Made by a program: the position numbers and the translations under genes. A DNA stretch of 9,427 nucleotides from Desulfobulbaceae bacterium UBA5173 (GTDB taxonomy: Bacteria > Desulfobacterota > Desulfobulbia > Desulfobulbales > Desulfobulbaceae): contig DHWV01000051.1 in the NCBI GenBank assembly GCA_002413355.1, positions 1-9,427 on the forward strand, in the 5' to 3' direction. The notes beneath the pieces were generated by a model. It searched no databases. It worked only from the letters and a program-made list of their open reading frames with translations, and was not told the origin of the DNA. This document shows, piece by piece, positions 1 through 6,699 of this stretch (its first letter is position 1; each line of letters starts with the position of its first letter).

Positions 1-886
1 TGCCCTGAAGCCCTTGCGCTCCAGTGTCGCCTTTATCTCCCTTCAGGCCGGTTTCTCCTTTTGGGCCAGCAGGGCCAGTCAAACCGGTATCACCTTTAAT
101 ACCCTGAAGCCCTTGCGCTCCGGTATCGCCTTTATCTCCCTTGTCACCTTTATCGCCTTGCGGGCCAGCAGGGCCGATTTCTCCTTTGGCCGCCATGAGA
201 TCCCAGCAGCCAACTAAAGCAGAATTACGTGCAGGCGCAACGCCTTCTATGGATTTGCAGCAAATATTGACATAGCTGCTGCCGTCATGCTGAACAATAT
301 CACCAGCTACATAAACAGTGTTGTCCTGCCAAGCTCCTTTCCACGAAATGCTGTCTAATCCGCATTCATCCTCTGTTGTTCCGCTTCCTGCGCAGACTTC
401 CGCTTGAGCGGCGGCGAGATACAAGGTTGCCCCGGCATAGGCGGAAACATCAATCGTATAGCTGTCCTTCGCGCCGTTAGTCAGCACTGGATGATAATAT
501 TTGCTGTATTGCCCATGCGCCGTGGAAGGTGCTTTTTTGTCACCTATATACAGACTGGTCTCGCTCATGGAGAAGCCGTTCAACAACGAAAAAGTCACAC
601 TGAGCTGACTGCCTTCATAGTTGATCCACAGAGTTCCTGCGAGAATCCCCTCGTTGCCATGTTTTTTTTTCGTGATTCCTGCATAAATTGGCACTGCAAA
701 GTTGCTGCCTTTGCTGACCGTTATCTGCCAGCCGCGCTGCCAATGATCGCCACCCGGTGTTTCATTGATTTTTTTGCCGCCATAAGCGAAGGCTGTTGTG
801 CAATTTTTTTCCTCCGCATGCAGCTCGCCTGTTGTCAGCATGAAGGATGCAACGCACAGCAATGTTAATATATTTTTTCTTTTCAT
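1..886 (-). CDS. Secreted collagen-like repeat protein (partial, 3' end beyond left edge)
   Basis: I read this frame directly from the minus strand; it has no stop before the window edge, so 295 codons of the 5' part are visible. Residues 1-24 form a Sec signal peptide (basic MKRK, hydrophobic core, likely cut after ELHA). Residues ~25-165 begin CTTAFAYGG and contain PIYAG (66-70), alternating beta-like strands and SETSLYIGD (108-116). They resemble a beta-sandwich region I recall from many secreted bacterial proteins of unknown function. Residues 182-208 carry W182, W186, Y192, GD195-196 and Y205, a pattern like CBM5/12 carbohydrate-binding modules and tail-fibre proteins. From G235 to the edge there are 20 uninterrupted Gly-X-Y triplets rich in GDK, GPA, GDT and GLQ, typical of bacterial collagen-like stalks. 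Start choice: ATG at 886 has GGAGG 8 nt upstream (895-899). An in-frame ATG at 919 would add 11 residues, but its AGGAGG is only 2 nt away. Probably an exported surface or extracellular fibre protein; ligand unknown. Confidence 0.88.
   Translation of the reverse strand, partial: MKRKNILTLLCVASFMLTTGELHAEEKNCTTAFAYGGKKINETPGGDHWQRGWQITVSKGSNFAVPIYAGITKKKHGNEGILAGTLWINYEGSQLSVTFSLLNGFSMSETSLYIGDKKAPSTAHGQYSKYYHPVLTNGAKDSYTIDVSAYAGATLYLAAAQAEVCAGSGTTEDECGLDSISWKGAWQDNTVYVAGDIVQHDGSSYVNICCKSIEGVAPARNSALVGCWDLMAAKGEIGPAGPQGDKGDKGDKGDTGAQGLQGIKGDTGLTGPAGPKGETGLKGDKGDTGAQGLQG
3..175. repeat. 99-bp-periodic repeats in the collagen-coding tract
   Basis: Positions 3-43 and 102-142 match at 39 of 41 bases, and 63-76 and 162-175 match at 14 of 14. 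Both pairs are offset by exactly 99 bp, that is 33 codons or 11 Gly-X-Y triplets, so the repeat keeps both the reading frame and the collagen register. The stretches between are diverged. More copies may lie to the left of the window. Confidence 0.75.
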
Positions 887-935
887 CAAAGATACCTCCG
901 CCCTGATATTGGATTTCATTTCCTCCTGCTTGGTT

Positions 936-941
936 ATTATA
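936..941 (-). promoter_or_regulatory. Possible -10 box for the collagen-like gene
   Basis: The minus strand reads TATAAT here, a perfect sigma70 -10 hexamer, 50 nt upstream of the chosen ATG at 886. At 17-nt spacing the -35 position holds only TGTGCG, so support is weak. A start site near 929 would fit initiation at 886 better than at 919. Confidence 0.3.
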
Positions 942-973
942 CTCCATTTCAGATTATCCGCACAGTCCCAATA

Positions 974-1005
974 GGCTCTTCTTCAGATGGTCATGATGAA
1001 GAGCC
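974..1005. repeat. Hairpin between trmFO and the collagen-like gene
   Basis: An inverted repeat pairs 974-985 (GGCTCTTCTTCA) with 994-1005 (TGATGAAGAGCC), 11 of 12 bases, with an 8-nt loop. It lies about 70 nt beyond the trmFO stop, so it could end or protect the trmFO transcript. There is no U-tract on either strand, so it is not a standard intrinsic terminator. The rest of 887-1072 shows nothing else I can name apart from the possible -10 box. Confidence 0.4.
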
Positions 1006-1072
1006 GTTAACAGTGTCAATAGCCCAATGCAGTTATGGATTGCAGATGAATCCTCTGTCCTGCGCAGATTTA

Positions 1073-2383
1073 TCACCATCCGCCTTTCCACTCCTCCAGC
1101 AGCTTTAAAGCCAGCTCCGCCCGGTATTCCCCCCGGTTCCGTTTGCGCATCTTCTGCGGCAGCGGAGGAAAGAGGCCAAAGTTGACATTGGAAGGCTGGA
1201 AGTGCTTCGGATCAGATGCCGTGAGATGATGGATCAACGCGCCGAGAGCGGTTCCAGCGGGCGGCGGAACCATTGCTTGTCCCGATGTCAGACGGGCGGC
1301 GTTGATGCCCGCCAGCAGACCCATTGCCGCTGACTCCACATAGCCCTCAACGCCGGAGAGCTGCCCAGCGAGAAAAAGGCCGGGCAGCTTTTTCATTTGC
1401 AGCGAGTTATCTAACAATTCCGGGGCGCAGATGAAAGTGTTGCGATGGATGGAACCGAGGCGGACAAACTCCGCCTGCTCTAAGCCAGGAATAGTGCGGA
1501 ACACGCGCTTCTGCTCGGCATAGGTGAGCTTGGTTTGGAAGCCGACCAAGTTGCATGCGGTGCCGTCACAGTTTTCCGCCCGTAGCTGGACAACGGCGTG
1601 CGGCTCTTTGCCAGTCTGCGGATGCGCAAGGCCGACCGGCTTCATCGGCCCGAAACGGAGGGTGTCGCGGCCCCGTGCGCACATCACTTCAATCGGCAGG
1701 CAGCCCTCAAAGTATTTCGGCTCTTCAAAGGCTTTCAGCGGCACGGTCTGTGCTGCACCCAGCAGGTCAATGAAGGCGTTGTACTCCGCCTCGCTCATCG
1801 GGCAGTTGAGATAATCGCCCGGCGTGTCGTCATCCCAGCGCGACTTGCGGTAGATGACCGCCATATTGAGCGAATCTGCGGCCACAATCGGGGCAATAGC
1901 ATCGTAAAAGGCCAGATGCTGTGTCCCAGTAAGCTGTAGCAGGCTGGCGGTCATGGCCTCGGAAGTCAGCGGCCCAGTGGCAAGAATGACCGGCGCACTG
2001 GTTTCCGGTAGCTCGTTGACTTCCTTGCGGATCACGGTGATGCGCGGATGCTCGGCCATCGTTTGCGTGAGCTGGGCGGCAAAGCGGCTGCGGTCAACCG
2101 CCAAGGCTGTACCAGCCGGAACTGCGGTCGCTTCCGCCACCCGCATAATCAGCGAGTTCAGCCGCCGCATCTCCTCTTTCAGCAGGCCGACCGCTGAATC
2201 TGGCGCGTTGGAGCGCAGCGAGTTGGAGCAGACAAGCTCGCCCAGCATCTCTGATTCATGGGCCGGACTGAAGCGCGTCGGCTTCATCTCATACAGCTCG
2301 ACCGCGCAGCCGCGTTCCGCCGCCTGCCAAGCCGCCTCGCAGCCCGCCAGCCCGCCGCCAATGATTTGAATTTGTTTTGACAT
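1073..2383 (-). CDS. trmFO: tRNA (uracil-5-)-methyltransferase TrmFO, folate/FAD-dependent
   Basis: TrmFO methylates U54 of the tRNA T-loop using 5,10-methylenetetrahydrofolate and FADH2; it is a cytosolic flavoprotein related to MnmG. From the ATG at 2383 the protein has 436 residues, normal for the family. The N-terminal FAD fold starts IQIIGGGLAGCEAA (GGGLAG at residues 9-14). The conserved ELVCSNSLRSN block holds C52, and VMCARG holds C235; these match the two cysteines assigned to catalysis in Bacillus TrmFO. The C-terminal FAD block LFLAGQLSGVEGYVESAA is intact (about 338-355), and the end has HFQPSNVNFGLFPP, also typical. A GTG at 2407 would add eight residues. Neither start has a convincing Shine-Dalgarno, and I prefer 2383 because it sits just before the family's conserved first strand. 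It is divergent from the TerC gene; its leader contains a strong inverted repeat. Confidence 0.96.
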   Translation of the reverse strand: MSKQIQIIGGGLAGCEAAWQAAERGCAVELYEMKPTRFSPAHESEMLGELVCSNSLRSNAPDSAVGLLKEEMRRLNSLIMRVAEATAVPAGTALAVDRSRFAAQLTQTMAEHPRITVIRKEVNELPETSAPVILATGPLTSEAMTASLLQLTGTQHLAFYDAIAPIVAADSLNMAVIYRKSRWDDDTPGDYLNCPMSEAEYNAFIDLLGAAQTVPLKAFEEPKYFEGCLPIEVMCARGRDTLRFGPMKPVGLAHPQTGKEPHAVVQLRAENCDGTACNLVGFQTKLTYAEQKRVFRTIPGLEQAEFVRLGSIHRNTFICAPELLDNSLQMKKLPGLFLAGQLSGVEGYVESAAMGLLAGINAARLTSGQAMVPPPAGTALGALIHHLTASDPKHFQPSNVNFGLFPPLPQKMRKRNRGEYRAELALKLLEEWKGGW

Positions 2384-2419
2384 GTTCTGACAGTGATGAA
2401 GGTTCACCGCGCTTCATGC

Positions 2420-2478
2420 TGAGTGCGGAAGGATTGAGGTGCAATGGCCAGCCGCCGCTGTTTGCGGCCAGCACTCAA
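2420..2478 (-). promoter_or_regulatory. Structured leader upstream of trmFO with alternative pairings
   Basis: On the minus strand TTGAGTGC (2478-2471) can pair in two mutually exclusive ways: with GCACTCA at 2426-2420 (7 bp), or with GCACCTCAA at 2442-2434 (8 bp with one bulge). The second stacks on an inner stem TGGCC/GGCCA (2470-2466 with 2449-2445). The structure ends about 36 nt before the ATG at 2383. It could be a leader control element or simply a strong hairpin. No poly-U follows it. I do not recognise a known riboswitch. Confidence 0.35.
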
Positions 2479-2510
2479 AAAACACATAGAGAGATTCCAC
2501 CTGTTTTTAT

Positions 2511-2540
2511 TTGACACCACCTTAGGCTTTCCTTTACAAA
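2511..2540 (+). promoter_or_regulatory. Sigma70-type promoter for the TerC gene
   Basis: A perfect -35 TTGACA (2511-2516) is followed after 18 nt by TACAAA (2535-2540), a 4-of-6 match to the -10 consensus. Predicted transcription begins near 2547, giving a 5' leader of about 55 nt before the ATG at 2602. This argues against the GTG at 2548 as the start codon. Confidence 0.5.
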
Positions 2541-2601
2541 AAAGAAGGTGAGGAGATTATTCCGGCTCATCGCATCATCCTCTGAGGGCGCACAGACCAT
2601 C

Positions 2602-3555
2602 ATGCTTGATTCCATCGGCACCCCGGCCTTATATCTCGGCTTCACCCTGCTGGTCATCATTTTGCTCGCGGTAGATTTTGTTGCCCTGCGAGTACAGGGC
2701 AGTCACAAAGTGAGCGTGAAGGAAGCGGCGGCTTGGTCTGCGGTCTGGATTGCTGTCTCGCTAGTGTTCTGCGGCGGTTTTTGGTGGTATCTCGACAATG
2801 AATTTGGCCGCGAAATCGCCAACAAGAAGGCTCTTGAATTTCTCACTGGCTATCTGATTGAGAAATCGTTGGCGGTGGACAACGTTTTTGTCTGGATCAC
2901 CCTGTTCAGCTTTTTTGCAGTACCGCCCGCTTTCCAGAAGCGCGTGCTACTCTACGGCGTGTTGGGAGCGATTGTCATGCGGGCAGTGCTGATCTTCATC
3001 GGCGCGATGCTGCTGGCTAAGTTTCATTGGATACTCTACATTTTCGGCCTGTTCCTCATGTTGACCGGGGTGAAGATGCTGGTTTTTTCCAGCCACGAGC
3101 CGGACTTGGAACAGAACCCGCTCCTGCGCTGGATGCGCGGCCATATGAAAATCACCAACGACTACCACGGCGAGCGGTTCTTCCTCCTGAAAAACGGGGT
3201 GCGCTATGCCACGCCGATGTTTGTCGTTTTGATGCTGGTTGAGGCCACGGATTTAATTTTTGCAGTGGATTCCATCCCCGCCATTTTCGCCGTGACCAGC
3301 GACCCCTTCATCGTCTTCACCTCCAACATTTTCGCCATTCTCGGCTTGCGGGCTATGTATTTTTTGCTTGCGGACATGGCCCAGCGTTTCCATCTGCTCA
3401 AATATGGTTTGGCAATCATTCTGATCTTTATAGGCATCAAGATGCTCCTGCTCGACATCTATAAAATCCCAGCAAGCATCGCGCTCGGTATTGTCGGTTT
3501 GATTCTGGCGGCATCCATTGCGGCCAGCTTCCTCACCTCGCGTGATGCTGCGTAA
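2602..3555 (+). CDS. TerC/Alx-family integral membrane protein, probable metal ion transporter
   Basis: This 317-residue protein matches the length and layout of E. coli Alx. Members of the TerC family are linked to Mn2+ export or to metalation of exported enzymes, and some to tellurite resistance; the substrate here is not shown by sequence. About nine hydrophobic segments are visible (roughly 9-28, 43-63, 80-105, 117-137, 142-161, 203-225, 242-257, 267-285, 290-310). The two hallmark acidic motifs are present: EKSLAVDN (87-94) and EATDLIFAVDSIP (214-226), followed by FAILGLRAMYFLL (244-256). The loop around 161-202 is hydrophilic. ATG at 2602 is chosen because the family begins with an IGTPAL-like segment; the ribosome site is poor (GAGGG 12 nt away). 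An in-frame GTG at 2548 coincides with the predicted transcription start. I found no yybP-ykoY-like Mn2+ riboswitch upstream. epmA follows 64 nt downstream and may be co-transcribed. Confidence 0.93.
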   Translation: MLDSIGTPALYLGFTLLVIILLAVDFVALRVQGSHKVSVKEAAAWSAVWIAVSLVFCGGFWWYLDNEFGREIANKKALEFLTGYLIEKSLAVDNVFVWITLFSFFAVPPAFQKRVLLYGVLGAIVMRAVLIFIGAMLLAKFHWILYIFGLFLMLTGVKMLVFSSHEPDLEQNPLLRWMRGHMKITNDYHGERFFLLKNGVRYATPMFVVLMLVEATDLIFAVDSIPAIFAVTSDPFIVFTSNIFAILGLRAMYFLLADMAQRFHLLKYGLAIILIFIGIKMLLLDIYKIPASIALGIVGLILAASIAASFLTSRDAA

Positions 3556-3595
3556 CAACCATCGTTGCCTATAAAGCGACCTGTATCGCAGCATC
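3544..3595. repeat. Inverted repeat spanning the terC-family stop codon
   Basis: GATGCTGCG (3544-3552) and CGCAGCATC (3587-3595) form a perfect 9-bp inverted repeat around the stop codon (3553-3555). The 34-nt interval can form a small CAAC/GTTG stem. An A-rich run rather than a T-run follows on the plus strand, so it is not a canonical terminator. It could mark the 3' end or control read-through into epmA. Confidence 0.45.
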
Positions 3596-3619
3596 CTAAT
3601 TAAAAAAAACAAAAACTGC

Positions 3620-4507
3620 ATGATAATTCCTGTTGATTTGCGCAAACGCTCTTTTCTTCTTCAGGCGGTGCGAAATTTTTTTCATGTCCGCAACTACATT
3701 GAAGCTGACACGCCTGTCCGCCTGCCTGTACTCATCCCAGAGGCGGAAATTCAGCCGTTGACCTCGGAAGACAGATTCCTGCAAACCTCACCTGAGCTGT
3801 GCATGAAACGGCTCCTGGCCAATGGCTGCGAGCAGCTTTTTCAGATCTGCCACTGCTTTCGCAAGGGCGAGCGCGGACGGCTGCATCAGGAAGAGTTCAC
3901 CCTGCTGGAATGGTATCACGTCGGTTGGAGCTATCAGGAACTGATGCAGGAATGCGAGGAGCTGGCCCGGTCGCTGGCATCGTTCTGCTCTGAACGGGGC
4001 TGGCAGCCCCTGCCCTCTTGGGCTGCGGAGTCAAAGTCTTGGCCGCGTCTGACGGTGGCTGAGGCATTCTGGCGGTTTGCAGGAACGACCGCCGAGCAGG
4101 CTGTGGCCACCGGCGCGTTTGATCTGCTGCTGGTCGAGCGGGTCGAGCCGGAATTAGCCAAGCTGGGTGCAGTGTTCCTCTGTGATTACCCGCTGTCCTT
4201 GGCCTCGCTGGCGCGGCCCAAACAGGATGATCCAGCGGTCGCTGAACGGGTCGAGCTGTACATCAACGGAGTGGAAATCGCCAACGGTTTCTCTGAGTTG
4301 ACCGACGCGCAGGCGCAGCGGCAGCGCTTTGCAGAGGAATTGAAAAGAATGGGAAAAAACGGGCAGATGCCGGAGAGATTTCTCTGCGACCTTGAGCGTT
4401 TGCCTAAATGTGCTGGTATTGCCTTGGGGTTAGACCGTCTTTTCATGCTCTTGCTGGGCAAGGCCAGCATCGCTGAAGTGCTGCCCTTGGCAGATGAGGA
4501 TCTGTAA
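3620..4507 (+). CDS. epmA: EF-P lysine ligase-type protein EpmA (GenX/PoxA, LysRS paralogue)
   Basis: EpmA is a class II lysyl-tRNA synthetase paralogue without the anticodon-binding domain. It adds (R)-beta-lysine to a conserved lysine of elongation factor P, which eases translation of proline runs. The 295-residue protein is only a catalytic core: YIEADTPVRLP (26-36) fits motif 1, TSPELCMKRLL (56-66) is family-specific, FRKGERGRLHQEEFTLLEWY (80-99) is motif 2, ELYINGVEIANGFSELTD (212-229) is the EpmA signature, and GIALGLDRLFML (266-277) is motif 3. It lacks about 20-30 N-terminal residues present in E. coli EpmA. In motif 2, G83 stands where E. coli has a glutamate (FRNEE versus FRKGE), and Q90 where it has Asn. 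The ATG at 3620 has no clear Shine-Dalgarno in an A-rich leader. No EF-P or EpmB gene is in the window, so the target is inferred from the family. It converges on ubiX with an 11-bp gap and no terminator visible. Confidence 0.92.
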   Translation: MIIPVDLRKRSFLLQAVRNFFHVRNYIEADTPVRLPVLIPEAEIQPLTSEDRFLQTSPELCMKRLLANGCEQLFQICHCFRKGERGRLHQEEFTLLEWYHVGWSYQELMQECEELARSLASFCSERGWQPLPSWAAESKSWPRLTVAEAFWRFAGTTAEQAVATGAFDLLLVERVEPELAKLGAVFLCDYPLSLASLARPKQDDPAVAERVELYINGVEIANGFSELTDAQAQRQRFAEELKRMGKNGQMPERFLCDLERLPKCAGIALGLDRLFMLLLGKASIAEVLPLADEDL

Positions 4508-4518
4508 GGCTGCCGAGC

Positions 4519-5082
4519 TTATCCTTCCCACCGCTGCATCCCCTCAATTTTGATCCCCATCAAATCACAGAGCCGCCCGGCGAACTGCCGGGCCATCTCG
4601 TGTAAATCAGCAGGATGCAGATAAAAGGCAGGCATGGGCGGACAGATGACTGCGCCTGCATCGTGCAGGGCCAGCATATTGCGCAGATGCGTGCGGTTGA
4701 GCGGTGTCTCGCGCACGGCTAACAGCAAAGGCCGCCGCTCCTTCAGGGTTACGTCCGCCGCCCGATGAATCAAATTGTTGGAGCAACCAGCGGCAAGCGC
4801 GCCCAGCGTGCCAACAGTGCAGGGCAGGATAAGCATGGCCTCGTAGCAGGCAGAGCCAGAGGCTGGCGGCGCAGTGAAATCATCTGCCGCGAACCAGCGG
4901 GCAACCGTTGGCAGCTCCTCCGGGGCACGGTTCTCCTCCAGCCGCAGCACCTTGCAGCCTGCATCGGAGATGATGGCATGAACTTCGACATCCTGCCCTG
5001 CAAGCAAGTCCAGCAGAGCGGTGACGTAGATCATGCCCGTGGCACCGGTGATGCCAAGGAGAATGCGGCGCGGCGGTTTCAT
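4519..5082 (-). CDS. ubiX: Flavin prenyltransferase UbiX
   Basis: UbiX joins a dimethylallyl group to FMN to make prenylated FMN, the cofactor of UbiD-type decarboxylases. The 187 residues match the usual size (about 190). GITGATG (10-16) is the FMN phosphate loop, IISDAG (37-42) carries the conserved serine, and the block PCTVGTLGALAAGCSNNLIH (87-106) is followed by ERRPLLLAVRETPLNRTHLR (115-134) and GAVICPPMPAFY (143-154). All are diagnostic. Its ATG overlaps the menG stop by ATGA (5079-5082), so translation is probably coupled; AGGGA lies 4 nt upstream within the menG end. Because mqnA and menG precede it, I infer that its product serves the UbiD-like decarboxylase of the futalosine menaquinone pathway, which is not in this window. 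Confidence 0.95.
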   Translation of the reverse strand: MKPPRRILLGITGATGMIYVTALLDLLAGQDVEVHAIISDAGCKVLRLEENRAPEELPTVARWFAADDFTAPPASGSACYEAMLILPCTVGTLGALAAGCSNNLIHRAADVTLKERRPLLLAVRETPLNRTHLRNMLALHDAGAVICPPMPAFYLHPADLHEMARQFAGRLCDLMGIKIEGMQRWEG

Positions 5083-5789
5083 TTGTTCCCTGTATAGATT
5101 GAAACAATGCCCAGCGAAAGCTGCCTGCGTCGTACTTCGGAGAAGCCGGTCTCGCGCAGCATGGCCAGCAGCTCTTCTGGCTCATAGAACGCGGCGATGG
5201 AGCTGGCCAGGTACTCGTAGGCCTGACGGTGGCCTGCACAGAGGCTGGCAATGCGCGGTAGCAGATGGTGCAGGTAGCAGTTATAGATTGGCTTGACCAA
5301 AGGATTTTTAGGCCGTGAAAGTTCAAGAATCAGCAGTCTGCCGCCGGGACGGAGGACACGGTGTATCTCAGCCAAGCCCTGCTTCGTGCGGGATAGGTTG
5401 CGCACGCCGAAGCCGACCGTGCAGGCACAAAATGTCCCGTCCGGCGCAGGGATGGCTTCGCTGTCGCCACAGACCGGGAAGATGCGCCCCTGCAAGCCCG
5501 TAGCGGGCAGATGACGCAGTCCGGCGCGGAGCATCCCTTCGCAGAAATCCACAGCCAGCACCGTGCGTTCTTCCGCTTGCTTGGCCAGCTCCAGCGAGAG
5601 CGGCAGAGTACCTGCGCACAAATCCAGCACTGGCCCGCTGGGAAGATCACGCAACAGGCGCACGGCCCGCCAGCGCCAACAGCGGTCGAAGAGCAGCGAG
5701 AGCACTGAATTGAGCAGGTCATACCTCTGGCAGACCGATGCGAAGATGGCCCGCACCTGCGCCTTGTTTTCCTCTGCGGCACAATTCAT
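5079..5789 (-). CDS. menG: Demethylmenaquinone methyltransferase (MenG/UbiE family)
   Basis: This class I SAM-dependent methyltransferase does the last step of menaquinone synthesis, C-methylation of demethylmenaquinol. At 236 residues it is slightly shorter than E. coli UbiE (251). The UbiE-type N-terminus IFASVCQRYDLLNSVLSLLF (15-34) and CWRWR (37-41) are clear. SAM motif I is VLDLCAGTLPLSLELA (54-69), where the common GGTGD is replaced by CAGTLP. Next come VDFCEGML (80-87), GDSEAIPAPDGTF (108-120), VGFGVRNL (125-132), EIHRVLRPGGRLLILE (141-156) and a conserved end, LSLGIVSIYTGNK. In an anaerobe with MqnA, menaquinone is the likely product rather than ubiquinone. The start overlaps the mqnA stop by ATGA (5786-5789) and the stop overlaps the ubiX start in the same way. 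Confidence 0.94.
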   Translation of the reverse strand: MNCAAEENKAQVRAIFASVCQRYDLLNSVLSLLFDRCWRWRAVRLLRDLPSGPVLDLCAGTLPLSLELAKQAEERTVLAVDFCEGMLRAGLRHLPATGLQGRIFPVCGDSEAIPAPDGTFCACTVGFGVRNLSRTKQGLAEIHRVLRPGGRLLILELSRPKNPLVKPIYNCYLHHLLPRIASLCAGHRQAYEYLASSIAAFYEPEELLAMLRETGFSEVRRRQLSLGIVSIYTGNK

Positions 5790-6619
5790 GGAAAAAACTT
5801 CAGCGGCCGGGCAGCGGAGTTAGCCTCGCCGCGCTGGATCAGTAGACCGAAGAAGGCCGCCAAGGCTTCCTGCTTGGCTTGACCCAAGTCGTACTCCAGC
5901 GACTGCAAGTAGCGGAGGCAGGTTTCGTCGCTCATCTGCGGGATACGCGGCGCGGCTTTGGCAGCAATCTCCGGCAGTCGTGCCAGCCCCTGCCGCAAGC
6001 AGCTCCGCAGCGCGTGATGTATCTCTTCTGCCGCCTTTGCATGAACTTTCAAGAAATCCTCGCGCACCGCACAGACCGAGAAAACAAACGGCAGGCTGGT
6101 CTGCTGGTGCCACCATTCACCCAAATCAATGCACACGGGATGACGCGGGTCAGGACAGGCGTGCAGGCGCAAGGCTTCATCACCTATCGCCAGTAGGGCG
6201 GCAGGATCGCGGCCCGTTGCGCAAGGGGCAAAGATTTCGCCCCGTACATAGTCTGGCCTGACATGTACAAACTCTTCCAGCATCAGCCGCAGCAGGCACA
6301 CCGAGGTATCGGATTGGCCAGTGAGCAGTACAAGCTGGCCGTGTAGCTGTTCCGGCGGTACCGACGAAAACAGGAAGACGCTGCCCACAGGCCCGGTTGC
6401 CGAGATGGACAAATCGGTCATAATCCGATACTGCTCCGGGCGGACGGCGTACTCATAGGCGGAGACAAAGCCAAGGTCAATGCCGCCAGTAGCCAACAGC
6501 CGGTTAAGCTGTGCCGGAGCAGCTTCGGTCATGATCCAGTCAGGACGGCGCACTTGCTCCCGCCACGTCTCATAGACCGGGGCCATGTTGATGTAGTTGA
6601 CTATGCCGATGCGGGCCAT
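5786..6619 (-). CDS. mqnA: Chorismate dehydratase MqnA (futalosine pathway)
   Basis: MqnA turns chorismate into 3-[(1-carboxyvinyl)oxy]benzoate, the first committed step of the futalosine menaquinone route. From the ATG at 6619 it has 277 residues, the family's normal size, with a periplasmic-binding-protein-like fold. Visible blocks: IGIVNYINMAPVY (4-16), QLNRLLATGGIDLGFVSAYE (38-57), SISATGPVGSVFLFS (71-85), LLTGQSDTSVCLLRLMLEEF (98-117), LLAIGDEALR (142-151) and DLGEWWHQQTSLPFVFSV (165-182). No signal peptide is seen, so it is cytosolic. An ATG at 6667 would add 16 residues without a ribosome site; 6619 has AAGGA 4 nt upstream and matches the family start. It is the first gene of mqnA-menG-ubiX. 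The other pathway genes (mqnB, mqnC, mqnD, mqnE) are not here. Confidence 0.94.
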   Translation of the reverse strand: MARIGIVNYINMAPVYETWREQVRRPDWIMTEAAPAQLNRLLATGGIDLGFVSAYEYAVRPEQYRIMTDLSISATGPVGSVFLFSSVPPEQLHGQLVLLTGQSDTSVCLLRLMLEEFVHVRPDYVRGEIFAPCATGRDPAALLAIGDEALRLHACPDPRHPVCIDLGEWWHQQTSLPFVFSVCAVREDFLKVHAKAAEEIHHALRSCLRQGLARLPEIAAKAAPRIPQMSDETCLRYLQSLEYDLGQAKQEALAAFFGLLIQRGEANSAARPLKFFP

Positions 6620-6699
6620 TGCGTCCTTTTCTGCGCGGTTATTGCCCTGCCGAAAAGCCGCCGCCATGCGCTTTGCAGTTGCCGGTGCGGCTGAATCCC

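Noticed and set aside
3..175. CRISPR-like repeats at the left edge
   Set aside because: The repeats keep the Gly-X-Y reading frame and the intervening DNA also encodes collagen triplets, so they are coding repeats and not repeat-spacer units.
404..868. Open plus-strand frame of 154 codons
   Set aside because: It is antisense to the signal-peptide and beta-domain part of the collagen-like gene. Its protein is Cys/Phe-rich with no recognisable motif, whereas the minus-strand frame has a signal peptide, ribosome site and domain logic.
762..947. Minus-strand frame of 61 codons overlapping the collagen-like gene start
   Set aside because: It is out of frame with the signal-peptide gene, has no ribosome site of its own and ends inside it; a frame shadow.
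2548..2601. GTG at 2548 as the start of the TerC-family protein
   Set aside because: It falls on the predicted transcription start, and the 18 added residues do not resemble the family N-terminus; ATG 2602 gives the usual length.
2541..2601. yybP-ykoY manganese riboswitch or Alx-type pH-sensing leader before the TerC gene
   Set aside because: The leader is only about 55 nt and I cannot find the conserved yybP-ykoY core; a covariance-model search would be needed to overturn this.
3620..4507. Full lysyl-tRNA synthetase
   Set aside because: The N-terminal anticodon-binding domain is absent and the signature blocks (TSPELCMKRLL, ELYINGVEIANGFSELTD) are those of EpmA.
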